Assembly (NCBI GenBank): GCA_965644315.1
Contig: CBFFRQ010000017.1
Location: 62,001-126,000 of the forward strand
DNA length: 64,000 nt
Direction of reading: 5' to 3'
Source: Caecitellus pseudoparvulus
Taxonomy: Eukaryota; Bigyra: Bicosoecida
The stretch's first letter is position 1. Each line of letters opens with the position of its first letter. Below, one piece after another: positions 29,339 to 39,574 of the stretch. The notes below the pieces were generated by a model. The model had not been told where the DNA came from, made no database searches, and was given only the letters and a program-made list of their open reading frames with translations. A program made the position numbers and the translations under genes.

Positions 29339-31079
29339 ATGGCAGCCGAAACCGCACCTCTCAGCGTGTTCGAGGGCGCAGGGCTTGGCCCAGCATCAGG
29401 CGACGCCTCAGGGGAGGGTGGTGCCGCAGCAACTGGCTTTGTCCACGAAGACGCAGACGAGGGGAAGCTCCCAGTGACGTTGCTGTCTGGTTTTCTGGGC
29501 TCAGGGAAAACGACGCTGCTCAAGGTGCGGAAAATGTTGCGGGGTTTGGTTGCCTGTGCGTTTTCCAGCAACTTCTTCACGCCTCTGGAGGTTGCCGGCT
29601 TCGCAGCACATTCTTTCGAACAAGAAAGGCATGCGGGTTGCCGTTATCGTGAATGACATGAGCGAGGTGAACGTGGACGCCGCCACCATCAAGGCTGGCT
29701 CTGTGCACGTTGCGCACCGCCAGTCTGAGATGGTTGCGCTGGAGAGCGGCTGCATCTGCTGCACGCTGCGCCAAGACCTGCTGGAGGAGGTGGCAAAGTT
29801 GGCAGGCGAGGGCAAGTTCGACTACTTGGTCATCGAGAGCACTGGTATGGCAGCTCCTGCCCCTGTGGCGGAGACTTTTTCGTTTGGGGAGACTGGGCCT
29901 GGTCGCGTGCTGGGCGACGTGGCTCGCCTGGACACTCTTGTGACCGTGGTGGACTGCTCGCGGTTCTTTGACAACATGAACAGCTTGGAGTCTATTGACG
30001 AAGATGAGTGTGGCATCGGCGGGCAACCCGGGAGCCTCGTGAGCCTTCTCATTGAGCAGGTCGAGTTCGCGACAACCATCCTCCTGAACAAGACAGACCT
30101 CGTCAGCCCTGACGAACTGGAGACTGTTGCTGCGTTTGTGAAGAAGCTCAACCCCGGCGCGACGGTTCTGCGGTGCACCAACAGTGCTGTGCCGCTGGAC
30201 AGCGTCTTGAACACGAAAGCCTACTCGCTGGACTGCGCGGCTCTCATGCCCGGCTGGCTCATGGAGCTGCAGGGAGATGCAGCACAGGAGAAGGAAGACC
30301 AAGAGGCCCCTGCTGCGCCGACCGATGGGCCCGATGCCCCTGCTGACTGCTGTGCTGCAGGCGCTTGTGCCAGCGAGGCACCCTCGACGGGGTGCAAGGC
30401 GGCTGCAGCGGCCAGTGACTGCTGTGGCAGCAGCACCTGCGAAAGCAAGGCAAGTGGGGGCTCTTGCAAGGAGGGCACTGCCGAGTGCTGTGCGACTGGG
30501 ACATGCCGCAAGCAAAGCAACACGCTGGTGTCGTATGGTGTGGGTTCCTTCGTGTTTCGCAGCGCGGCTCGGCCCTTCCACCCGCAGCGCCTCCACGGTG
30601 CCCTGGACGTGCTCTTCGCCCCTGACAGCGTCGCTTCCATCGTGGCCAGCGGGGGAGCAGACGATGGCAGTCTTGGTGTTGTGCTGCGCAGCAAGGGCAG
30701 CTTGTGGCTGGCGTCTGCCCACGACACCATGGTCATGTGGGCGCAGGCAGGGCGCCACTTCGCGCTGGACCCTGACCGGCCATGGCTGGCCGCCATGCCA
30801 GAGGGCTTCGAGGCAGAGCTGGATGAGGAGGAGCAAGCTGAGCTGGAGGCGGAGCGGGCGGGCTTCCACCCCACCTGGGGCGACCGTGGATCCGAACTGG
30901 TGTTTATCGGCCTCGGGCTGAACGAGGCGGCCATCTCGGAGCTGCTTCAGAGGGCTCTGCTGACCGATGTTGAGTTGGCAGAGGGCCCCGAGGCGTGGGC
31001 GGAGCTGCCATGTCCGTTTGTGGAAGCTTGGGCCGCCGCTGCTGCTGAGGCTGACGAGGAGGGAGAGGAAGAGGGCTGA
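29339..31079 (+). CDS. ZNG1: ZNG1-type COG0523 (CobW) metallochaperone GTPase
   Basis: G3E-family GTPase that delivers metal, in eukaryotes zinc to methionine aminopeptidase 1. Exons 29339-29524 and 29607-31079 give about 552 residues. The Walker A motif is GFLGSGKTTLL, split by the intron just after LLK. The metal-binding CxCC motif is SGCICCTLRQDL. Further GTPase marks are YLVIESTGMAAP, VTVVDCSRF and LLNKTDL. The C-terminal CobW_C domain starts near SYGVGSFVFRSARPF. Between the two domains is an insert of about 55 residues with 11 cysteines and three CCxxxxC motifs (about 30342-30515). An acidic tail EEGEEEG ends the protein. An upstream start at 29306 is possible but lacks support. Confidence 0.9.
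30342..30515 (+). repeat. Cys-rich CCx4C repeat insert in ZNG1-like GTPase
   Basis: In-frame segment with three copies of CCxxxxC (CCAAGAC, CCGSSTC, CCATGTC) plus two single cysteines. The spacers are rich in Ala, Ser, Thr and Lys. It resembles metallothionein-type composition but is part of the GTPase frame. Confidence 0.8.
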
Positions 31080-31252
31080 GCCGCCGGACAGTGGGCAGTA
31101 CCCCGCACAATTCGCCGCCACGGAAAAGGCGAATGCACTGGAGAATTCGCATGCTGCACCGGCTTTTGCGCATAGGCTGCAGTTGCCCGGCTCACGCGCC
31201 CGGCGCTTCGACGTGCTCAACCTGCCCGGCCGGTTGTCCCTGCCACTGCACC

Positions 31253-33424
31253 ATGCCTGGGGTGCTGTCTACGCTGGGAGGGAGCGGAAGCTCCACGTCG
31301 AGGTCCTTGCTAAAGTACCTTGGTGGGCTGGCGGTGGTAGGGGCAGCGTTGCGGGCGGGAGGAGGTGCCGTCGCGGATGCGCCGAGTGCCCTCCCTGGGG
31401 GCGCAGCACGAAAAGCAGCAGAGCAGAGCGCTGAAGCACGTGGTGGGGCTTCCGGTCGGCCGGGGGTAAACATGGAGTTTGTTCGTCAGCTCATGAAGAT
31501 CTTGGCGGTGTGCATTCCCAGTGTCTTCTCCATGGAGGCTCTGTGGGCTGCCATTGCAGGAGGTGCGGAATTTCAATGCCCAGACCACGCCAAGTGAGTT
31601 GCCCACCCTTCCCTTTGCTGTGGATCGCAGGGCTGATGGTCATGCGGACTTATGCCGACTTGGTGTTGATAGACAAGCAGGTGAGCCGCATTGCGTGGCT
31701 GCCCCTGGCCAGGCTCCGCCGCGCACCCTGGCGTTGTGGTGTTGCTGTCCACGCAGGGAAGGCTTGAGGGCGCCATCGTCTCACGTGACGCGGGCGCGTT
31801 CCAGGAGCGACTGACGGGCTTCCTGGGGGACATCTTACCTCTTGCATTGACGAACAACCTGTTGAAGTATGCGTTGCAGGAGCTCCAGATGCGCTGCAGG
31901 TCTCGGCTGACCAAGCACTTATTGCAGAAGTACATGGCGGGGCAGGCGTTCTACCACATAACGGCCGTGGACGGGCGTATCTCGAACCCAGAGCAGCTCT
32001 TGACCACAGATGTAGATAAATTCTGTAGCAGCGTCGTGTCCGTCTTCCAGCAGGTGCTGAAGCCCGCCGTGGACGCCGCCGTGTACACATACAAGCTGAC
32101 TCGGAGTATTGGCGTGCAGGGACCGGGCAGCATGCTGGGGTACCTGGTGCTGTCAGGAGCCTTCCTCACCTGGCTGCGCCGCCCCACGACGCGCTTTACC
32201 TCTGTGGAGCAGCGCATGGAGGGCGAGTACCGCTTCGCGCACTCCCGCCTGCTTGCGCATGCGGAGGAAGTGGCGTTTTACGGGGGCGGGCAGGTGGAGG
32301 GGACGACGCTTGTGGGCGCGTTTGATGCGCTCATGGACCACGTCAGGCGTGGCCAGCAGTTCAGGTACTCGGTGGGTGTCATTGACAGCATTTTAGCGAA
32401 GTATGCAGCCACCATTGTGGGACTGCTCATCATCTCCCGGCCATTTCTGGGCGGGCCAGCGGGTGCCGGCAGCGGGCAATCTCGACAGGACATGGAGGCG
32501 TACTATGCCTCTGCACGCATGCTGTTGAACCTCAGCAACGCCATGGGCCGCCTGATCCTTGCCGGGCGGGAAATGGCTCGCCTGGCGGGGTTCACTGCGC
32601 GCGTGACCCAGCTCGGGCAAGTGCTGGAGGATTTAGCGGCTGGGCAATACGACCGACAGTTTGTGGGGGCCCAGGCCGACACCAGCCTGCACGCTTTCAA
32701 GCGTGGAGCTGAGGGGGTTGATGAGGGCGCCATTGAGTTCCAAGACGTCCCTCTGGCAACGCCGAACAACGACGTGCTCGTGCCCAGCATTTCGTTCCGA
32801 GTTCCGCTCGGCGCGAACGTGCTCGTGGCAGGCCCCAACGGCTGTGGCAAGAGCAGCCTTTTCCGCATTCTTGGCGGGCTGTGGCCTCTGCCAGGCGGCA
32901 AGCTGACGAAACCAGAAGCCAGCAAGCTGTTTTACATCCCCCAACGGCCGTACCTGTCCCTGGGGACGCTGCGGGAGCAGCTCATTTACCCGCACACGCC
33001 AGAGCAGGCACAAGCAGCAGGGGTTGGGGACGATGCTATTGTGCAGTTGATGCACGACGTGCAGCTGCAGCATTTGCTGCAGCGATACGAGAGTGAGAGT
33101 GCCGGCACGGAGCACGTGCTGGACACGGTGGCGGACTGGACGGACGTGTTGAGTGGCGGGGAGAAGCAGCGAGTCGGCATGGCCAGGGTGTTCTACCACA
33201 GGCCGAGCTTTGTCGTGAATGACGAGGCCACGAGCCAAGTCTCCGCGGACGCAGAGGCTGCGATTTACTCCCGGTGCCGGGAGCTTGGCATGACGCTGTT
33301 CACTGTGTCCCACCGGCGGTCCTTGTGGAGGTGGCATGAGTTCCTGCTGCGCTTCGACGGCGAGGGGGGCTATGAGTTCCGCAGCATGTCGGCCGCAGAC
33401 AGGGCAGATCCGTTCGGAACGTAG
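31253..33424 (+). CDS. Peroxisomal-type ABC half transporter (ABCD family)
   Basis: Half transporter of subfamily D, which imports fatty acyl-CoA into peroxisomes as a dimer. Exons 31253-31562, 31631-31680 and 31757-33424 give about 675 residues, the usual size. The membrane half carries ALQELQMRCRSRLTKHLLQK, the ABCD EAA-like region GEYRFAHSRLLAHAEEVAFY, and LTRSIGVQGPGSMLGYLVL. The ATPase half has Walker A AGPNGCGKSSLFRILGGLWP, signature LSGGEKQRVGMARVF, and a Walker B region FVVNDEATSQVS. The family normally has LDEAT; here Asn replaces Leu, but the catalytic Asp-Glu pair is kept. An H-loop His follows (TVSHRRSL). The choice between ABCD1, 2, 3 or 4 is not made. Confidence 0.9.
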
Positions 33425-33559
33425 GAGCTGCAGGCGACGGATAGGGGGGGCGAATCTGTTCGTTTGTGGCGCAATGCATGTCGCCGCGCAACTGAAGTGT
33501 GTGCATTCCAGCCCGCACCGCACCCTCACCACAAGCACACACCCCGTCCACCGCTTTGC

Positions 33560-36500
33560 TCAATCGCTGTACACAACACTGCCCTCTTCAGGTGCGCTGC
33601 GCCGGTCCAAGGTGCTCTCTGCGTCCTCCACACTGCCCTCCCCCGCCTCCTCCGCCTCTGCCCGGGCGACCTCCAACAGCATCGCGTCGTCGAAGAACTT
33701 GCTGATGGAGACGTCTTCACTCAGGCCCTTGCGGCGGCGGGTCTTGATCATGAAGTCACGAGCCAGAGCCTGTGTGGGCGAGGGCTCCAGTGGCCTCAGG
33801 ACAATGGAGCGGTCCAGCGGGTCACCCGGTGCAATGGCCCAGTGGTCGAAGCGCTGCGTGACAAAGCCCAGCCCTTGCGTGTGCACGCGGACATCTGTTT
33901 CGAAGCCAAAGCTGTCCATGGCGGGAATGTAGCCGTGCACCTTGTAGAAGGGCGTGCCGGGAATGGGTGCGTCTGACACCACGTGGCCTCGGCGGCGCTG
34001 CAGGATGCTGAAGATGGGCTGGATGGCGTCGGCGGGGCACTGCGCCTCCACAGCGAACACGGGCTCCATGATGCGGGGGGAGGCCAGGAGGAAGGAGGAG
34101 TACACCACCCGGCGGGCGGTGGGGATGAGCTGCCCTCCACCCCGGTGGATGGGCTCCCCTGCCAGGGACGCGTCCAGCAGTCGCACCTTTACCCCACGCA
34201 TGGGCTCGTCGGCCAGAGGGCCTTCCTGCGTGGACCACTGGAACCCCTGTACGATCCAGTCCTTGCTGGTGGCCAGCAAGGCCTCATCTGCGTCCAGTGT
34301 GTCGTTCAGCAGCATGTTGGGGCCCTGTGCCGAGGGCCCTGTCGCCCACACCGAGGATGCCGCCAGGATGTCCCACGAGAAGGCATCACGGAGGAAGCTG
34401 CGGAGGGGCCCAGGGGGGGAGAGCGGGGGTACCTGCCCTGCTTCCAGCGCCTCGGGCAGCCCCCGGTCCAGCGGCTCTGCGATCATCGTGAGCTTGTTGT
34501 GCCCGTTGGCACTCTCCCCGAAGCACTGCAGCTTCGAGGTGTCCAGGACCGTCTCAGCGAAGCACGTGACGGGGTCGGCCACCTTCACCTCCACACCGCC
34601 GTACACCTCCCGCAAGTCGTGCATGATGCAGTCCAGGCCCAGCTCGCCGGTGTACATGATGACGTGCTCGCCGGACTCTTCTGTGCGGTGGGCCATGAGC
34701 GGGTACGTGGCGCTGCACTGGCGCAGGCCATCCAGCATCTTGGGCAGGTCAGTCGGCACGATGGGCTCCACGGACAGCTTCACGACGGGTGCTGTGACGT
34801 GCTGCAGGGGGCGGAAGGTGGCGGGGACCCCCGCGGAGGCCTCTCCCGCGATCAGTGTGGCGGACTTGGTGATGGTGCCGGTGAGGCCGGAGATGAGGAC
34901 CCAGTTGCCTGCAGGCACCGCTGGCATCTGCAGCATGTACCGGGCCTGCCCTATGGCCAAGCGGGTGATGGTGCCGGTGTGAGACTCCTCTTGGTCCTCC
35001 TCCCCAAAGGACTCCCCCAGCACGCGCACCTGCATGTCCTGCTGGGCTGTCCCACTCCACACCCTGCCCAGCGCGTGCAACTGTGTGCCGTCCTGGGAAG
35101 CCACCTGCTGCACGACGTTGATCACCAGCGGCCCTGACGCATCGCAGGTCATCAGGGCCTGCCCCAGTTGTGACTCGACACGGCCACTCCACACACGCGG
35201 AATGCGGAAGGGGGCGCTCTCCACTGGGCTGGGGGCGAACTGCGCGAGGGCCGTGACGAGCCCTGCAGCTGAGCCCAGCCACTGTGCGAAGATGCGGTTC
35301 AGCAGCGGGCCTGGGTCACTGCGTAGATCGGAGCGGGAGACGCGAACGCCCAACTCTGCCAGGAGCCGGGGCAGGGCCTTGGCATCCTCCCCCAGCACCT
35401 GCGCATACACCTTGTAGATTGGCTCCAGGACAAAGTGCACGAAGGAGCGAGGCGCACACCCGGGCTGCCCCGAAGCGGCACGCCCTTCTGAGGCACTCCG
35501 CACGATGCGGCCAGTGGCACAGTCCAAGAAGCAGTCCCCCCACAGCTTCTGAGCCAGAGTAGCAGGTGCGATGGGCTTGCCCGAGCCAGCCTTGCGCTGC
35601 AAGTACATGGCCGCGAAGGAGTGCAAGGAGAAGAGCCACTTGTGGCTGGAAGAGGCGAAGAGGACGTTGCCATCGGCTGGGTCCAGGGGCGTGGGTGCGG
35701 CGTCGGGTGCGGGCGCCGCCCCGGCGGCGATTGCGTTCACCTCTGAAATGACGTGGGCCAGCTTGAAGTAGGCGTCGCTGGGGGGCAGCTTCAGCTCCAG
35801 CACCAGGCGGTCCAGCTTATTCAGCACCAGCACCAGCGGCAGTCCCTCCTGCACTGCAGCCTGGATGGCAGCCTCCGTGCCAGCCATGACACCCTCCAAC
35901 GCGTCCACGACGACCACAGCGCAGTCTGCGAGGCGCAGGCCGGCCACCATCTGGTCAACAAAGTTCAGGTGCCCTGGCGTGTCCACGGCGTTGATGAGGG
36001 CACTCTTCCCGCTGGTGTCTTGCAGGAGGAGGGACACGGGTGTGGCCTTGATGGACAGCTCCCGCTCCTGCTCGTCCTTGCGGGCGTCGGTGTACCTGCG
36101 CTGCTTGCGCTGGTCCCACGCGCTCTCATGAGTCTGTTCGATGAGCAGGTCCAGCAGGGACGTCTTGCCGTGGTGCAGGTGGCCCATAACGGCCACGTTG
36201 CGGATGCTCTCAGGTGTGCTGGCCAGGGAACCCAGGAAACTGTGCTCGTACAGGGTGGCGGGCGCCTCCTCTGTGTGTGCGAAGGTCTTCGTGCTGACTG
36301 GCGCGACGATGGGCTGGGTGATGGGCTGTGCGTCTTCGTCCTGCACCAGCACCTCTGCGTCGGGGTACACCTGTGCGGGGCAGCAGGGCGAGCTTGCGTG
36401 CCAGGCGGGCAGGGCCAGTCGCAGCTTGCGTGCTCTCTCACCTCCTCTGCGTCAGGGTAATACTTCTTGTCTTCATGCAGGACAATGGCATTGTCATAGG

Positions 36501-36880
36501 GGGCAGCTTCCCCGCTTGTGCCTGCCGAAGGGAGGGGAGGGCCATCGAGCCGCCGTGAAGGTGGAGCCTTTTCCGCAACCGGTCGCCTTCGCCTGCCGAC
36601 TCAGGGCCACGCACCAGACGCCTCAAGTGTCACATCGCCTTCATGTCCTTCTCCAGCGAGCCCTGCGCGCACTTGCGCGTCACCGTCTTCGTCCCCTGCC
36701 CCGTGCCATGCCACATGTGCTGGCCCGTCATCCTGCACAGCAGAGGCAGCGGCATGGCACCGTGAGGCCACGGCGCTGACTGGCCACGGTGCAGGGCAGG
36801 CATGCACGGACGCTGTCATCACCACTATCCAGGTCTGGGCCGATGTAGTTCCCGAACTCGTCGTACAGCTGTTCCTCCAT
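33560..36880 (-). CDS. EFTUD2: U5 snRNP GTPase Snu114
   Basis: EF-2-like GTPase of the U5 snRNP that controls spliceosome remodelling. Exons 36880-36812, 36732-36615, 36521-36442 and 36370-33560 give about 1,025 residues. The start MEEQLYDEFGNYIGP is diagnostic for EFTUD2, as is IVLHEDKKYYPDAEE near residue 80. The G1 motif is GHLHHGKTSLLD, G3 is DTPGHLNFVDQM, and G4 is LVLNKLDRL. EF-2-like domains II to V follow. The C-terminal part includes YIPAMDSFGFETDVRVHTQG. The first donor is GTCCGT, less usual than the others. It is convergent with the ABCD gene, with 135 bp between stops. This gene and the many introns nearby agree with an active splicing machinery. Confidence 0.94.
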
Positions 36881-37056
36881 GGCGGACAACGGCGGGCCTT
36901 GCCTGGCTCAATTTCCGCGCCTGCCCCCGTGTGCTTCCCTCTGCACTGCGCCCGTTGGCGATGGCAAGCGGTATGTGCGGCAGATTCATCCTGCTCCACA
37001 GGTAGGTGCATTCCCTGACCAGCGAGTTTTGCTTCGGGATGGCGGTTCTCCGCCGC

Positions 37057-37937
37057 TCACAAGGTCGGGAAAGCCTGGGGTGCCAGGCCTGCTGCTGGGC
37101 CGACCATGCCCGCCCCGCCTGTGGCCGCCGCTGAGCTGCCTGCATCCAGCCCGGTGAGGTCGTAGTCGCCCTCATCATCGTCATCTTCCTCCTCGTCCTC
37201 ATCTTCACCGTAGTGCTCACCAGCCATCACATCAGCGTCTGCATCACCCCCGTGCAAGACTCCATACTGCCCTGCCTCAGCCTCGGCGGCCGCGGCCGCG
37301 GTGGCGCTGATGCCGGTCGCATTCTTGTCTGCCGTGCCCGACCAGTCGATGAGGAAGCGGGTCACGCGCGCCTTGTCCGCCAGGACCTGGCGCACCATGT
37401 CCTCTGGCTTCACCACTGCCTGCTCTGCCCCTGCCCCCTCCAGCTGCTGGGGCACGCGGTTGTCCACGTAGTACCCGACTCGGATGAACTCCTGGCCGCG
37501 GAAGCTGCATGTGAGCAGCACCACTGTCATGCCTTGCAAGTTGCTGGCGTCAATGCGGCCGTAGTCCGGCGCAGATGCCTGTGCGGAGGGAGGGGGCTGT
37601 GTCCCGCCTGCGCCGTGTGGCGAGGGACAGGGCTTTGAAGCTCACCTCCAGGACGAACTTGTGCGTTCCACGGGGGATGGGCCCCACGAGAGCCTCCTCC
37701 AGCACCTGGTCGTACTCAACATTGTCTGCTGAGCCGACGTACGTCACCCGCCATTCCAGGTCTGCAAGGGCGGGCAGGTGATGTCAACGGCCCGCTCCCG
37801 TTTCAGCCACGTTTCCTCACGCCCTCACCATCTTCGAGGGCTTCCAGCGCTTCAAATGTGATGCTGAAGCGAAATGCATCCGTGGCCCGGCAAGGGTTAT
37901 CCAACACTACCACATTGGTGACATTGATGCTGGCCAT
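37057..37937 (-). CDS. ASF1: Histone chaperone ASF1
   Basis: Carries histones H3-H4 to CAF-1 and HIRA during nucleosome assembly. Exons 37937-37829, 37761-37646 and 37578-37057 give about 248 residues. The immunoglobulin-like core is highly conserved: [54 protein letters not shown], and [20 protein letters not shown]. The C-terminal tail is long and acidic ([20 protein letters not shown]), as in fungi and plants. It lies 176 bp downstream of the EFTUD2 start codon, in the same orientation, and is divergent from ELP5. Confidence 0.96.
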
Positions 37938-38536
37938 GCTGGGCGCTGTGCGGCTGTGGGCAGTGGTGAGAAAGCGTTCAAATGGCTGTGCCCGCAAGGC
38001 GGGCTTGGGCAGGAGCAGGCGCTGATTCCGAGTGAACGACGGCTCCAAGAGCAATACACCGGCGGTTGGGCGAGAAGCACCAGACAAGTGTACATGCTCG
38101 GCACTGTCAGGTGAGGATATTTTGTATGACGTGCAGGCATTTGCCTCTGGCAAGTGCTTGGCGTGCAGTGCCTCTGTACCGCCGCTCACCGAATTGCCAA
38201 GTGTCGCCCAGAGCACTTAGGAGTATCGCTGATATGAGCAAGACAGGCTGGGGGTCTTCTGTGTATGGGCGCAGATGTACAGGTCTGCTTGGACAAGCCA
38301 TGATGTGGGGTGCTTTGCAGTCCACAGCAGCCACCCCTGTGAGGGTGGTGGAGACGCAGCAAACACAAACATACACCATTGGCGACACTCGGTTAGCTCA
38401 TCAGTGCTGTATTTATGGCGTTCATCATCACTCGATCGTCCAGATCCTGCTCCCTGCAGCCTTATCTCGTGCAGGAGCTTGCTGAGCTTGGTCGATTTCC
38501 GCAGCTCACTGCTTCGAAGCCACTGTAGCAGCAGCC
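37938..38536. promoter_or_regulatory. Divergent region between ASF1 and ELP5
   Basis: About 600 bp between two divergent starts, the longest gap in this part of the window. It should hold both promoters and 5' UTRs, and may hide a 5' UTR intron. I see no coding frame, repeat or RNA gene that I can support. Confidence 0.4.
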
Positions 38537-39567
38537 ATGGCCGCTGTGGCCGTGCGGCGCCACGGCACGCTGGATAGTGCATTCAAAAAGAAGATGAGCA
38601 CAAATGAGCAACGACTTGCAGCTTGTGCCGTGGTCACGTGGGGCAACTCCAGCAGCTGCACGGGGCACACTGTGGTGCGCCACTTGATGGACGTGGTGCG
38701 TGGTCCACCCTCGTTGTCATGCGTCGGCGGCGGTACAGCCACGCGACTCAGCATGCACGTAGCTATCCGTGTCTTCCTCAGGGGCGCGCTTCCACCTCAG
38801 ACCAGTGGGTGTTTGTGCCCTGCCGACCCAGACACGCTGGCTGGGCACAGCCCCAGGCTGCACAAGTCCTGCGCCCAGCGCCTGCCGACACCCTGCTGCC
38901 CTGCATTCCGGCGGAGACCAAGTTCATCGTACTGTCCGAGGTGGCGGGCCTCAGCTCCACGCTGGGCCGTGCAGGGCAGGATGTCTTTGCCTTCGTGGGG
39001 CGCCTGCGGCGAGCCGTGCCGGGGGCTCTCGTGCTCATGGGCCTGAACAGCGACGCATGCAGCGACAGCACAGCTGCCTCCCTGACCTCGCTGTGCTGCC
39101 TTGTGGCCCATGCGCCAGCTGCGCTGCAGCGCCTGCCCTCGGCAGCGGGGACGCAGGCAGGCCGCGGAGCTGCCAGCCTGGGCGAGGTGCAGCTCACCGT
39201 CCGGCACACGTCGTCTGGAAAGGTGTCCCACTCTCTGCAGCCCTTCTGTGTACATCCTACGACTGGGGCACTGGATTACAAGGCGGGCCTGGCCGCTGTG
39301 ACCGGTTCAACCGAAGGCGGCGTCACCGCCACGCCCTCGCCAGGGGCGTCTGCCATGCCGGACGTCATCGAAGGCTCCTCACACAAGCTTGCGCTGACTG
39401 CCCAGGAACTGGAAGCCCGCGCCAAGACAGTGCCCTCGTACCAGCACCAGGGCGCATCGGCTCCAACGCCTGGCGCGGCAGTCGGCACGAGCAGCGCCCC
39501 CCTCATCACGCTAGAGCTGGGTGACGCCGACACGAGCAGCAGCAGTAGCGATGACGAGGAGGACTGA
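38537..39567 (+). CDS. ELP5: Elongator complex subunit 5-like protein
   Basis: Probable Elp5, one of the RecA-like ATPase-fold subunits (Elp4-5-6) of Elongator, which modifies wobble uridines in tRNA. Exons 38537-38695 and 38782-39567 give about 314 residues, close to human ELP5. The start MAAVAVRRHGTLDSAFKKK is followed by weakly conserved sequence. Toward the end, TVRHTSSGKVSHSLQPFCVH and HKLALTAQELEARAKTVPSY match the family's final beta strand and LT..ER.AR..V.LPY pattern, with the acidic C-terminus SSSSSDDEED. Similarity is modest, as is usual for Elp5, so the name rests on the C-terminal pattern, length and tail. The stop is 7 bp from the stop of the convergent exonuclease gene. Confidence 0.55.
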
Positions 39568-39574
39568 GCGGAGC

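Noticed and set aside
30342-30515. A separate metallothionein gene
   Set aside because: The Cys-rich stretch is in the same frame as the GTPase and CobW_C domains, with no start or splice signals around it.
29577-31220. A 547-codon - strand open frame
   Set aside because: Antisense shadow of the ZNG1-like GTPase; no family features.
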